From positions 1,798,001-1,862,000 of the forward strand of contig NC_079502.1 of assembly GCF_030052815.1 (NCBI RefSeq): a stretch of DNA of 64,000 nucleotides. The letters are read 5' to 3'. How positions within the stretch are numbered: the stretch's first letter is position 1; every line of letters starts with the position of its first letter. The notes beneath the pieces are model-generated. The model searched no databases and had not been told where the DNA came from. It was given only the letters and a program-made list of their open reading frames with translations. The DNA comes from Hevea brasiliensis. Its lineage: Eukaryota; Streptophyta; Magnoliopsida; Malpighiales; Euphorbiaceae. Made by a program: the position numbers and the translations under genes. Of the stretch, positions 1-12,423 are shown in pieces.

Positions 1-2057
1 CCTCAAAACAAAAAAACATTCTCAAAAACAATGAAAATATTTGATTTCAATTCTAAAAAAAAGAAGAATATAAAAATAAATTATTAAAATCTAATAAATA
101 TAAACCAAAAATAACAAATCTATATAATGCAAAAAACAAACACAACAAAAGCAAAATCATAATATCAAAATAAATTTGCATAGCATTTCAACACATAATG
201 TCAATTCCACACTATATAATGCTTCTGATCCCTATACTTTTATTAAATCAATGTGACTTCAAACTCAACATCAAGGGCTTTCTGACTCAAACCAAATATA
301 AGTCCCGAAATAAACAAATAACTGTCTACCTCGAATATAACAGCCACCGGAAGATCTCAAGGTGTCCCACCGTGTCTATCCAACCCAACCACATCAACAC
401 ACGCCCATCTCCACGACACCACACAACACATGCATTACACATATCCATATATGCAACATAAATAATGTGCATTAAAAATGCAATAATATTAATAATATAA
501 TAATATATAAATAATAATAAAATTATTATTAAAATACATATTTTGTATAAATTTTATTACAGAAAGATTAAATTAGGAATATCACAATTTATAAATTAAA
601 ATTAATATTTTATTTAATGAAAATGACTCAATAAAAAAAAACCAAAAAAATAATAAATATAATATAAAATTCCAAAAAAATCCATTTAAATTACACTTAC
701 CCAAACACCAGACTACAAATAATATTAAAATATAATACTATACCATATCCCTACAACTCAATCATCAATCATACTCAATATCCACCCCCATCCCACAATA
801 CATCAAATTCAATAACCATCAATATAACAACCAAAAAAATAATTTTTATTTTAAATAAATTTTAAAAAAAACAAACCAAAAAAATTAAAAAATAATTTTA
901 AATAATTTTAAATAATATATTTAAAAGTTATTATAATATTTTTATGCAAAAATAATAAATTTTTTTTATTATTTTTTTTTAATTTATTTTTAATTAAATT
1001 TAAATAAAAATTACGATAAAAAACAAGGGGAATTTCGATAATATTCAGGTTATTCGACGGACGAGTTTGGGGGCGAAAAAACTGGAAAACAATTTCAACA
1101 AGAATTTGGGATTTTTTAATTTCATAACAGACACAAGTGCGGAAATTTTTCTAATTTCAAAAATTAAAAATTTAAAATTTAAAAAATTTTTTATAATTGG
1201 AAATACAGAAAATTTTTAAAATTTTTTTAATTTTTTTAAATATTTGAAATCATAAAATTTGAAGTTAATGTAAAAGCGTGATAAATTAAAAATTTAAAAA
1301 AAAAATTTTGCTTGAAAAATCACGGTTTCTAAAAAGTGGTCCAAAAAAAAAACTCTCGTTCTTCTCAAAAATTGCTTTCTTTAAAAAAAAAAAACAAATA
1401 AAAGTAAAAGAAAAAGGTGTAAAAATTGAGGTGGATTTCCAAGGTCTTTTGGATTCTGGGTGTCTGGGGAAACTCATGGTGGAGTAAAGTAGATTGTGTT
1501 TGACAAGTCCCACCAATTTTGGTGGAGTGGGGCTGGGGTGTTGATTTGGTGCGCTGATGTGTGCGCAGCGATTTCGGGTGTGTCGAAATGGAGGAGGTGA
1601 GGAGAGGAGAGGGATTGTTGGGGGGGAGGGCGGGGAGGAAAGAAGGGAAGGGGGGAGGGGAGGAGGGAGGAGAGAGAAAAAGGAGAGGCCTGACGCAAGG
1701 CCAGGGAGAAAGAAAAAGGAAGAAGAAGCCGATCCGATCCTGGCCCGGGGATATAAAATTTTGAATTTTATAAAATTTTGGGACAACCGCTATCGCTTGG
1801 GAGACAAAACGAGGCCCAAAATTGCAAAAATTCATGAAACTAAAAATTGGTAGACTTCAAATATACTTTTAGTTTTGCCACGTAAATGTCTTAGTTCTAA
1901 ATTAATTTTTAAAATTATCAAAGTTTATATTTTCTAAAAATCGAACTGATTTCTAACTCAAAAATTTTAAAATTTTAAATAATTTTCTAAAATTTAAATA
2001 AAATAAAATACTAATATTTATGCATAAAATAATAAATTTAAAAATTAGGGGTGTTAC
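1..2057 (-). mobile_element. long gypsy-type LTR or element end (minus strand)
   Basis: Read on the minus strand, this begins at 2057 with TGTAACACCCC, the usual start of many plant Ty3/gypsy LTRs. A TATA-like stretch and GC-rich start region follow at about 1740-1775, then a strongly pyrimidine-rich leader (1589-1735), then a long AT-rich body running to the window edge. No gag-pol reading frame is visible, so this may be a very long LTR, a solo LTR or an LTR plus decayed interior. The short ORFs here are low-complexity. The left boundary lies outside the window. The family assignment rests on the terminal motif and general architecture only. Confidence 0.45.
1589..1735. repeat. G/A-rich purine tract
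   Basis: Nearly pure purine on the plus strand with many G-runs (GGGGGGGAGGG, GGGGGGAGGGG). It is the C/T-rich leader of the minus-strand LTR, just downstream of its TATA-like stretch. It has G-quadruplex or triplex potential. Confidence 0.8.
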
Positions 2058-3407
2058 ATGTATATAAATTTAATTAAAGTGTATAAAATAAAGAATAAAT
2101 TTAAATATAAATTTAATGATGGTTAAATTTATTATAATAGTCATAATTTAATTTAAATATTAAACCCGTATGAAAAAATATTGACTTAGGCACACATGCA
2201 TAACATTTTTTAACATCATTTATGCATACCATTTGGATCAATTTTTTTATCATTTTGATATCTAGTTGAATAATTTTAAATATTTTTTAAAATTTTATCT
2301 TTATTTTTATTAAACACAATAATTATTTTTATAATTTTTTATAATTCATCTTATTATTTCATTTTTTTATTAATTATATAAGATAAACGATAATTTAATT
2401 AAATTATAAAAAAAATTTATTATAATTTAAATAATTTAATTAATTTTTAAATTATTATATAAAAATTTTGAATAATAAATAAAACTTGGCGTTCTCAAAG
2501 TTACTCCAACCAAACAAGGGAAGTCTTTCACTCGCTCTTTCGTTAGCATTAGCTTTCCATACGTGGTAGGATTGTGCCATGCTGTTGGGAATGCCAATGT
2601 CTCTCCATTTTCATACTTAAAACATCTTGGCATCTCCAATCCCCTGATTTCATTTTATTTTTATATAAAAATAAAAATTTTATTAAAATTATTATGATTT
2701 TAACGATTATTTTTTTCGTCACTAAACAAGTTATGAAAATAAATTAATTATAAATAATTCTCTCTTAAATTAAAAATTAAACATTTTATAATTATAATGT
2801 GTTTGTCAAAGACTCGAAGTGTTAATGGGGATTGTCAAAATAGTAAAAATGAGAATTGGAATTGATATATAAAACAATATGAGAAATGGGAAGAATAAAG
2901 AACACCATTTGCCCATCAGCACAACACTATGATGCGATAGCACGTGTTTCGCACATGGAGACTAGGAGTGATAGGGTTTGTTGGTGTGGGTAGGTTGTCT
3001 AGACAATTTGGCCACTGTCACATGCAACATGAATGATCTATTTTTATTGTTACGATGTCTAAGATGTACTTTAATACTTATGCATATATTCATTAGATGA
3101 ATTGGATCTAGATAAATTAAATTGCCATTAAAAAAAACCTTAACATCTCAATTTAGATTTAATTTTACTTTTATTTAAATATTAAAAATTTGATGCATCT
3201 CTCATCGATTTTATAGGGAGATCTTATGTATTACATGTATGATTTTACAAACATATAAGTTAACTTTTGAGATTGAATCAGATGAGTTCATATTAAAACT
3301 ACTTATTTATAATTATAAATAATAAAATATTTAACTTGTTTGATCAGCTAAAATTTTAAACTTAAGATTTTTAATTTCTTTATTTTTTAAAAATTAATTT
3401 ATTTATC
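2058..3407. other. AT-rich spacer, no gene seen
   Basis: Spacer between the left LTR and the copia element. Short less AT-rich islands at about 2490-2640 and 2880-3030 have no convincing coding potential. The one open frame in the first island begins with TTG and matches nothing I recognise. Confidence 0.6.
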
Positions 3408-3412
3408 ATAAT

Positions 3413-4882
3413 TGTTAAGATATGCACTATAAATAGCAAAGATATGTGTATCTGTAGTGATTGTTTGAATATATTTAGGTGCTAAACTCGTGACAATAAT
3501 TACGTATTTAAGTAGGATTATATTTCCTATTTAGTTATCCTGTACAGATTATAAATTGACACCATTGGCTTGGCTTGAGGGAATAATCAAGCTCTTCAAT
3601 CATTCTCAATATTCTTCTTCTGTTCTATTTTCTCACATGGTATCAGAGCCTTCGGTGGGTCTGATTTGAAATCTGAAACAAAGTCCTCATAGGCAAGAAC
3701 TTTTCCTCTTTTTTTCGGTCACTTTCTGGGAGTCCATGGCTGTCACAGTCTAGCCTAGTGGATTACCCAGCCCAGGATCGGCCTCAAACGACCTCAACCA
3801 TGCTGGTCCCGTCACCTGTTTCTCACTTTTTTTGTCACTACCTCTTTAGTCCAACAATTTGGAATGTCTCGGAGTGAAGCTGACCATTCAGTATTTTTCT
3901 ACCACAATGGCCATGATAAGTGCATTTATCTCATTGTTTATGTTGATGACATTGTTATTACAGGAAATGATCTTGTTGGGATCTCAAAACTCAAACAACA
4001 CTTGTCCAGTCATTTTCAGACTAAGGATCTTGGAAAGCCAAAGTATTTCTTGGGGATTGAAGTGGCACAATCCAAGACAGGTATCGCCATTTCTCAAAGG
4101 AAATATGCTTTGGATATACTGACAGAGACGGGCATGTTAGACTGTAGACACGCAGATACTCCTATGGATCCAAATGTCAAACTTGTTCCTGGACATGGGG
4201 AGCCATTGGAGGATCCTAGTTGATACTGGAGATTGGTTGGAAAACTCAATTATCTTACAATCACATTCCCAAACATCTCATTTGTTGTAAGTGTGGTCAG
4301 TTAGTTCCTTCAAGCACCATGTAGTAGTCATTGGGATGCAGTTATTCGGATACTCAGATATATTAAAGGAGCTCCAGGACAAGGCCTATTATATAAAGAC
4401 AGGGGTCATTCACAGATTATTGGTTACTCAGATGCAGATTGGGTAGGTTCTCCTTCAGACAGACGGTTTACTTCAGGATATTGCATTATGATTGGAGATA
4501 ATTTGATTTCTTGGAAAAGTAAGAAGCAAGATGTGATTGCTAGGTCAAGTGCAGAAGCAGAATATTGAGCTATGGCTTTGGCAACTTGTAAACTTATATG
4601 GTCGAGACAACTTCTACAAGAGTTGAAGTATGAGGAACTTAAACAAATGCAGCTAATCTGTGATAATAAAGCTGCACTTCACATTATCTCTAATCCAGTA
4701 TTTCATGAGAGAATGAAACACATAAAGGTGGATTGTCATTTCATCAGATAAAAGATTGAGTCTGGGTGTATTGCCACTAGCTTTGTTAGCTCAAATGATC
4801 AATAATTGACACTATTGACTTGAGAAAATAATCAAGCTCTTCAATCATTCTAAATATTTTTTTTCTGTTCTATTTTCTCACA
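3413..4882 (+). mobile_element. internally deleted Ty1/copia retrotransposon
   Basis: The 5' LTR spans 3413-3637 (TGTTAAG to TCTCACA). It is followed at 3638-3650 by TGGTATCAGAGCC, the primer-binding site complementary to initiator-Met tRNA. A 3' LTR remnant, the last ~85 bp only, ends at 4882 with the same TCTCACA. The direct repeat ATAAT flanks the element at 3408-3412 and 4883-4887, a 5-bp target-site duplication. Gag, protease, integrase and most of reverse transcriptase are missing. What remains (about 3860-4800) encodes the end of copia RT with the YVDD motif, then the RNase H region with its SDADW and SSAEAEY motifs. In-frame stops near 4221, 4566 and 4749 show it is dead. The 3' deletion removed the polyprotein end, the polypurine tract and the first part of the 3' LTR. 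Confidence 0.95.
3864..4800 (+). pseudogene. copia RT/RNase H remnant
   Basis: Decayed reverse transcriptase C-terminus (VYVDDIVITG near 3938-3967, then a KYFLGIEV motif) running into RNase H (YSDADW, KSKKQ, SSAEAEY, the DNKAA segment). It is readable in one frame apart from stop codons replacing sense codons near 4221, 4566 and 4749. The fragment stops abruptly after the SSNDQ segment, before the LADIFTK stretch expected at the end of a copia polyprotein. It lies between the LTRs described at 3413-4882 and has no host function. Confidence 0.9.
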
Positions 4883-4887
4883 ATAAT

Positions 4888-7800
4888 TTAATTACATTAT
4901 TTCATAAGAAGTAAACTTTTTAAAAAGTAGCTGATTTGAACTAAATAATCCTTTGTATTAAAGAAATTTGTTTATTTATCAATAAATATAAGTAAAGTGA
5001 TAAGATTTATTGTGCTCTTAAGAAAATTATTCATATTTAATTCTTAAAAAATATATTATTAAAAGAGAATCATAAATTTTAAAAAAATTAATTTTTTATA
5101 AAACATAAAATAAATATAAAAAATAACAGAGAAAAAAATATATTTTCTTGTTCTCAAAATCCATTCAGGCAGAAGATGCGGTTAATTAATCTGATGAGAA
5201 ATTAAGAGGGGGACAAATTTTCAGTACCAGGATGTAAAAGCCCAGCAGCTTTATGCAAGTGAGCCATGTGATTATTTTTTTTTTCGTATGCAAAAGTTTG
5301 AATCGGTCCCTCTACTTCCTTCCTTCTTTTTTATTTATTTAGTCCTCGGCGATATGCTGCACTAGTGGACGACCCACTCCACTTACATAAACATAAATTT
5401 CAATTCATATAAAAATGATTTTAATAATTATTAAATTAATAAGTATGTCAATATTTATTTAATATTATTATTAAAATTATTATAAAAACTAATTTTTAAA
5501 TATATTAGAGAATAAATTCAATGCCAAGCGAACTATAATTATCGCGCTTATGAATAACTATTTGCTACAACTGTGCTTTTAAGTATTTGGTGTTTGATTA
5601 TGGTCCTCTTAGAAATACAACTTCAATTTAGTCTTTAACTTGGTGTTAAAACCAATGAATAATCTTGTTGAATTAATCATTGAATTAGTAAATTCCTTCT
5701 ATAAAAAGAGATATTATTAGGAAAAAAAAAACTTTTAATATTGTCCAATTATATTTTTTTAATTTATTTTTAAATTATATTTAATATAGTCTTTCATTAA
5801 TTAACATAATTATTATAGAATAAAATTTGTAAAAATAAAAGGATAATAAATGAATAAACTATAAACATCATAACCAGCACATGATGTTTTTTTCTTGTAG
5901 AATATAGCACTTGTCATTTTGGAACCCCTACATAGCACAAACAAACATAAGCATGTTTGGAAGGTGAGTCATGAGTTAATTTATTCAATATTATTGTTAT
6001 ATGAATAACGGATGCATTATAATTATTGATTATAATGAGATTCACATAGAATTCACTATAATCCATTATTATAATGTAAATATTATACATATAGCAATCA
6101 TATTTTAAAATTTTTGGTGTGTAATTAAACTTGATGGACTGAAATCTAGTTTTATCTTACAACTCTATAGGTGTTCCAGAAACCCATTTCCATTGGTCCA
6201 CAAAACATTGTGCCCACTAGTCATTGTGGACTAACCCACTTGTCCCAATTGGTGCAATGCAATTGTCTCTGTCTCTTTTTCTTTTGTTTTTTTTTTTTTG
6301 GAAGCTTACAGAGGATAGCTCCCTAACATCTTGTTGTTATGGGATGTTCATTACAAGTTTTGGAACCTACCAGATACTTGGCAATGAATAATTCATACAT
6401 TGGCAAGATGATAATTTTTTCTTTTAATTCATCATTCAAATTTAAGCTCATTATATCCATGAAAGATAGATTCAACAGTTAAATATTTAACTCTTGATAT
6501 ACTTCACTAACTGTTGTTACAATTTCCCGTGAGTGAGCGATATATAAGTTATAAAATCTCTAATTGTCTATGAACTCTCTACACCTAAACTTTTAGTTAA
6601 AAAAAAAAATCTCGTTATCATAATTGAAGAAAATTTATTTAGTAATTATAATATCTTAGTGAAATTAATAGAGTTTAGTTAATGATTCATATATCTTCTT
6701 ATTCATGTTTTCATAAATTATAAAAAGTAAGTCTTATATTTATATGAGCGAAAAAGTATCATTCTTATATATTTAATAATTTCTTGACTAAGGCATATAT
6801 TAAGATCAAATTGAATCAAGTTAAATACACCTTATACATATGAAAATAGGGTATCTCATATTTGTGGTGTGCTACACTCATATGTAGTTGTGCACTAAAG
6901 AAATTCTCACCATCTAAGGTTTACTTAGGCTGGTGGCATTATCCTATCTTCCATGCATCAAACAATTTCCACCTACATAAATCTGAGTTTCTGAAACTTT
7001 CTATTGTATAATAATTACTCAGGCAAACACGATCAGCTACAAGAAGCAAGGTCTTTTATTCTTATTTTCATTTTATTATTTAAAAAAAATTAAAATTTTC
7101 AAATAATGATTGCACCTTTTAATAATATTTTCTTCAATAATTTAACTTGAATTCTCTTTTTTAGAGTACAGTAAGCTTTACTATTACACCCAACACTTAT
7201 TGATAGAAAATGTCTCATTTTCATGCATATCAAATCTAAAATTCAAGACAATACCAAAAAGGGACATAACACACAAGAATACCCATCAAATGATTTAATT
7301 GCAATGCGCTTGGAAGAAAGATCTAAGCAAAATATTGAATGATAATCTTTCATGGGGATTGAGAATAAATAATGCCTATTCGGCTTCTATTAAAATTTAA
7401 ACCCAAAACTTTAAAGGCCTGAGACGACATTGGCACTCCTTAGCTTCCATAGATAAGCAGTACATATAGCTGGCACAAAAATATCCTACTTGGAAATTTT
7501 TTTCAACATTTCTAAGAGATTTAAGAAAAGAGTGGTACTTGATTCAGATAAGCAAGAAAAAAGAGAGAAAACATGCCTAAAAGTACAAATATTTTTGCAA
7601 TATATATAACAAATCCTGCAAAAATGTTTATATGAAACAAACCCAAATGCAATCCTCAAACCATGAACTCTTCAAATTTCAACCTGCATCTCACAAAATC
7701 GAAAGGAATATTAATATTTGGTAGGTGTTAATAACGCACGAAAAAAAAAGTTTTTCAGTTTGGTGAACTACAAAAGCACCTGTTTTTTGCAGACTTGGAT

Positions 7801-7976
7801 GAAACTGCTGATCAAAAGGACTGAAGCTGGCACCCAATACTCAGTATCAGAAAACTGTTGAGATCCCCAATTCATTTCACTCAATTTCTTAGTCCACAGA
7901 CAAGGAGAAACTGTGGGAGATAATTGAGTCCTTTTACTAAGTCACCTTTTCCATCAGAAACTCATCATAGTTTTTT
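4888..7976. other. AT-rich spacer downstream of the TCP gene
   Basis: No coding region recognised. The right part, about 7600-7976, probably holds the TCP gene's 3' UTR, since that gene is transcribed leftwards. A small perfect hairpin (CATTATAAT / ATTATAATG) lies near 6012-6034. The rest is ordinary AT-rich sequence, with AT-rich MITE-like stretches near 5440-5520. Confidence 0.55.
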
Positions 7977-8867
7977 TTAATGTCTTGATCCTTGAGAATC
8001 CTCATCAGGATTTTGCTGCTGTTGTTGATGATTGAAGGAATTAAGGCTGCTGCGGCTCTGTCCCATCTGCTGGTAGAATTGGCTTAAAGCCTGAGAATTA
8101 AACACCCCGGTATGCCCATCCTGAGAAAGCCCAAGCTCTAAACCTGGAACTTGCAGATTAGTACCATTAAACATGGAGTAAAAACTCATCAAACCCATGT
8201 TAATATTTGGAAATTCTACACCATGGAACCCAAATTTTGGCAAAGTATTGGAGTTTTCATTTCCTAAATTGGGTGTTGACTGGCTTGCATTTGAAATAAA
8301 ACCTGCCCCAATTCCACCCACTGAGGGCCACATCCCACTTGCTACGTTAGATCTTCCCAAGTTACTACTCATCATTGTCCAATTGGCCCTTTCTCTGGAC
8401 CCAATGCTCGGTCCCAGTCCTTCCATCTTTGTATGCAATCCTGAAGAAACAGAGATTCCATGTTGAGAAACAGAAGCCCCTGCAGCTGCAAGAGTTGAGG
8501 AAGGAATCGTCCCAGTACCAGTTACAGCAATAATCGATGGTTCAGCTTGCTGTAAGAGCCATTGAATTGTTTCTCCATCGGATTTATGACCCAATTCTCT
8601 TGTCAATTGAAAAATCCTTGCGGCACATAGAGCTGGCATCCTTATCCTTCTTCCTCTACCATCCACTTTCTTGTGCCTGTCTTTGTTGGAGCTTCTTTTG
8701 GGTGCTAGTTGCTTCTTGGTATCATCTTTATTTGCAATCATAATTTGAAAATCCTTGATCTCTGCAGGGGTCTTGTTGTTGGTCTCTGCCATGGTTGGTT
8801 TTGGGGGAGGATTCAAGAAGGTGGGGGATTCTTGTTGATGGTGATTTTGGCCACCCTTTGTTTCCAT
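7977..8867 (-). CDS. TCP19: class I TCP transcription factor (TCP19 type)
   Basis: Single-exon gene of 296 aa. The TCP domain (basic-helix-loop-helix, about residues 57-111) is complete, with the basic segment [20 protein letters not shown] followed by [10 protein letters not shown] and the helix [20 protein letters not shown]. The cysteine in [10 protein letters not shown] is the redox-sensitive residue known from class I TCPs. The C-terminal PGLELGLSQ and FYQQMGQ motifs and the DSQGS ending fit Arabidopsis TCP19. Class I TCPs bind GGNCCCAC-like and TGGGCY sites and act in growth, cell cycle and, for TCP19 in rice, nitrogen response (family knowledge). The frame stays open upstream to a TTG at 8978. 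I chose the first ATG at 8867 (METKGG), which gives a normal N-terminus. The C-terminus carries a short Gln run. Confidence 0.95.
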   Translation of the reverse strand: METKGGQNHHQQESPTFLNPPPKPTMAETNNKTPAEIKDFQIMIANKDDTKKQLAPKRSSNKDRHKKVDGRGRRIRMPALCAARIFQLTRELGHKSDGETIQWLLQQAEPSIIAVTGTGTIPSSTLAAAGASVSQHGISVSSGLHTKMEGLGPSIGSRERANWTMMSSNLGRSNVASGMWPSVGGIGAGFISNASQSTPNLGNENSNTLPKFGFHGVEFPNINMGLMSFYSMFNGTNLQVPGLELGLSQDGHTGVFNSQALSQFYQQMGQSRSSLNSFNHQQQQQNPDEDSQGSRH

Positions 8868-9373
8868 GGGAACACAGGAAAAATTAGGTGCCTCTTTAAT
8901 TGAAGAATGTGACCTCAAAAGGCATATGCTTTCTTGTCCTCTCAATTTATTTGTCAATCTATTTGGCTTCTTGTTCAAATATTGGAATCACAAAGTTTCA
9001 ACTTAAAGTTACTACTAAAATTAAAATTATTTTAAGGTAACTGCATTTGTCTTTTCTTTGACCAATTGGCTTTTGTTTTTTTTTTTAATCTTCAATCATT
9101 CATCAACTAATAAATCCATCCATTATTGGGTCACCTGCCTTGTAATGCAAATCCTTAGATTTTCTTTCAATCTCTCTCTAAAAAAAATTTTCATAACCTA
9201 TATTTTGATTATGAATTGCAACGATGATCTGAATTGATAAAAATTTGGCAATGATTGTATATCATAATCAAATTATAGGCCAAAATTCTGAATGAATGAG
9301 TTGATGTGGGAAAATATATCTTTAAAATTGCGTAAAATTTACATTTTCTTGAAATTATAGATTAAAATTGCTT

Positions 9374-9430
<57 letters not shown>

Positions 9431-9954
9431 GGGTGTAATGGGGCCATGAAATATGAAGTCATGGCGAAGGTCTTATTGCAGAAATTAAGTGAGGTTTTGA
9501 AGAAGGAAGCTGCATACGGTTGGACAATTTTTGGATTATTCATTCATGGAGAGGACCCTCAACTGTTTTTTTTTTTTTTTTTAATTATTATTTTTTTCAA
9601 ATTTTTAATTTTTAGCCAATCTTAAACCATGGGTTATGCATATAGTTTCATATTCTTGATAAGCCAATGTGATTGAATAGAACATGCAAAGCCAAAGCAG
9701 AGTTTTAAAAAAGACAGGAATTAAATGATTTCTGTTTGGGGTTAAATGACAAGGATGTCCACTTCTAATCAATTTAATTAGTGTCTTAATTAAGCTACGT
9801 AGCTTAGTCTTCACTCCAATTTTGATGTTATTTAAAGAACAACTTGAGAAAGGGAAATGATTGACTATATATATTTATATAATCTAGTCCTTGTTATTAT
9901 CTATATCTAAATCTAATCCAAAAACCTCATTATTGCTATTTTGTTTATTTAAGA
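8868..9954. promoter_or_regulatory. TCP gene 5' flank
   Basis: Upstream region of the leftward TCP gene. It contains an (ATA)n microsatellite (about 18 units, 9375-9430), roughly 510 bp from the start codon, and a poly-T run near 9566-9581. The short ORFs here are simple-sequence artefacts. No specific operator motif could be assigned. Confidence 0.5.
9375..9430. repeat. (ATA)n microsatellite
   Basis: About 18 uninterrupted ATA/AAT units upstream of the TCP gene. Likely length-polymorphic. Confidence 0.95.
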
Positions 9955-10850
9955 TAGGGGTGTAAACGAAATAAGCCGAATTTTGAAGAATTCAAACTTA
10001 ATTCGTCATTTTTTTTTAAATTGAGCCAAACTTGAAATTAACTCATGTTGAACTCAAGTCGAATATTTATAAGTTCAAACTTGACTTGTTTAGAAAATGA
10101 GTTGAGACAAACAAAGATTTTTATCGAACTGACTCTCGAACAGTTTGTAAATAGCTTAACTCATTTATATAGTGAGTTTTAATTTTAGGAATATGAATAT
10201 AATTTTGATTAACTTCAATAAAAAAAAAACTTAATTTTTGTAAAAATTTAAATTTAAATTACAAATAATTATATTTAATAAATACATTTTATATATATTA
10301 TCTATTGATTATATCATAATTTTAAATAATATATTATTTTTAGAACATTAATAAATAAAATAATAAATATTTATAATATAATAAAATATAATAACTAATC
10401 TAAATTTTTTTTTACAAACGAGCCTATTTAATGAGTTTACTCTTGAGTTGATTCGCAAGCCTACAAAAGAGCAGGCTCATGAGTCTTGATAACTCAAACA
10501 CTATGAAGTTTAAATTCGATTCATTTATTAAATGAGTTTAAAAATTAATTTTGATCACTTATGAATTGGTTACAGTTTGATTTCATATTGAAATTGAAAT
10601 TGGATTTAAGGCTTTTCGATTTTGATTTCATTCTTAATTTTAATTTTGATTCAGTTTAATTTTAATTAAATTTAATAATTATTTTTTTAAAGAAAAAAAT
10701 TCATTTTGATATGAAATTGGACTGGCCGAATTGATTCGATTTCAACCTAATTTAAGTCAGATTTTGATTAATCCAGATTTAATCGATATTGATTTTAAAT
10801 TATACAAATTTAATTCTTATTTTATTTTAATATTGAAATTAGTTAGAAAC
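9955..10850. repeat. degenerate dispersed repeat (two adjoining blocks)
   Basis: Starts with GGGGTGTAAACGA and is full of variants of 'ACGAGCC', 'GAGTTGA' and 'ACTCAAG'. This resembles the widespread plant repeat that begins GGGTGTAAACGAGCCGAGC, here decayed by C-to-T changes. It is followed by a block (10555-10850) of GGTT(T/C)GATTT-like repeats. No protein is encoded. Ends and class are uncertain. Confidence 0.4.
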
Positions 10851-12423
10851 TCTGGGCATCTAACCCTAGATTAAAGCAGTGCAATATGTGAAAGCTAAAC
10901 CATAAATCATAAATTAGCATACAGAATATAAAAGTCTAAAAAGAAGGACCCCTTTTTTCCTCCTCAATTTTGTGTATTTGAAGTCTGAAAGCTACATTTA
11001 AAATTCAACTCAAAAGACTTTTCTTAAGGAGAAGAGCAACCCAAGTGGTGGTAGAAATAAGGGGTAGGTATGATTAATATTTTATTATTAATTATATTAT
11101 TTTAAATACCATCGTAACTAAGATTAATTCAGTCGATAAGATTCAATTAGCATCTCCATTTAGTATTCCAATAGATTTGATCAAATTTTAAAAAGAAATT
11201 ATTTTTTTCTAAAAGTTTCAATCTTTTTGCAATTTGTGAAGGAGAATGGTTGAGCTACCAATTTCTTTTAATTTCTTTTTCAAGTCCAAGTTACATTGAA
11301 AAAAATAGCTCAATCTCCCACTCTCCACCGCAATTTTGGAAAAAATTCCTAGTACTAATTAAGAAAGTTTCCTTAGCATATCCCAAAGCTGATTCTGACA
11401 ATGCTCGTCTGCCCTTTTTTAATTCATCCTTTAACCATGTTATTGTTGGAAGTCATCCGTGTGTGCTGCAGCTGCTTGAACAGTTTCAGTTCCTGTTTAT
11501 GTGGGTAAGGACTATGGGCCATTAACGTACAAATGAACAAAGAAAAATAAAATAAAACTATATGAAGCCTCACTGTCTTGTAACAGAAACCTTGAATTCT
11601 GCAAAAGCAAATTTGTTTTGTTGCTACAAATACAATGACAATCCATTTAAGTACAAAACTGTTTATAGATAGTGGATATTACATATCTCTCTTCAGAATA
11701 ATATAAAATCTCTTAAAATTAAAGGAAATTTTTATTTTTATTTTTATTTCTATTTTCCTTATTGGTCTTTAAATCAATTGTTTTATTTTGTAATTTTATA
11801 TCATAGCTTATATGGACAAAGGAGTCCCGTGCAAAAGATGTATTTGGCACAAGAATACGACAGACATATATCATGACGCCTCACAAGCTTTGATTGCAAG
11901 TGGGTTTAGGCATTGCAAGTTGTATCCATGATGTGATTCTGCACACATTCACTAAATATTTCACTTTTAAAAATATCCATCCACCCTTTCAGATCTTCCT
12001 TTCAGTAATCCATGCGTATTTTGATCTGTAAACTCATTTGCCATCAGTAGTCAAGTATTTTCCTGTAATACTAGTCAAGAAAAAGAGTTGGCAGTTGTAA
12101 AAAGCATTTAAGTCTATTAATTAGCTCAGTAATACTGAAATTTGAGTCATAGTAAGAGTCAACTGCACTCTATAAAAATGTGGTGTATTTCTTGAAATAT
12201 ACCATCAACCACAAGAGTGTATTGTAACTCAAAAAGTGAAAAGGATAATCCCTGTGTTCCTTGATACATTCCACTTGTTTACACCAAGGCATGCTGTCGA
12301 TCTCCCATGGAGTTCGTATATGGGAGTTCGCTATCTAATCGTCCTAATAAAACATATATGAAATGAAGCTCTCTGCTCTCCCTATCCTACTTCAATGGCA
12401 AGGGTTAAACAACATTCCCAGAT
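10851..12423. other. spacer and G6PD 3' flank
   Basis: No gene recognised. An open frame at 11250-11525 has no recognisable domain and ordinary spacer composition. The right part, from about 12240, is presumably the 3' UTR of the leftward G6PD gene. Confidence 0.5.

Noticed and set aside
198..461. 87-codon open frame
   Set aside because: Lies inside G-poor LTR sequence. No domain and biased composition.
1286..1853. Several overlapping open frames on both strands
   Set aside because: Produced by the purine/pyrimidine-rich LTR tract. The proteins are Pro/Ser- or Gly/Arg/Glu-rich low complexity in every frame.
8868..8978. N-terminal extension of the TCP protein
   Set aside because: The extension starts with TTG. 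The first ATG at 8867 gives a family-like N-terminus.
11250..11525. 91-codon open frame
   Set aside because: No recognisable domain, no supporting splice or promoter signals, ordinary spacer composition.
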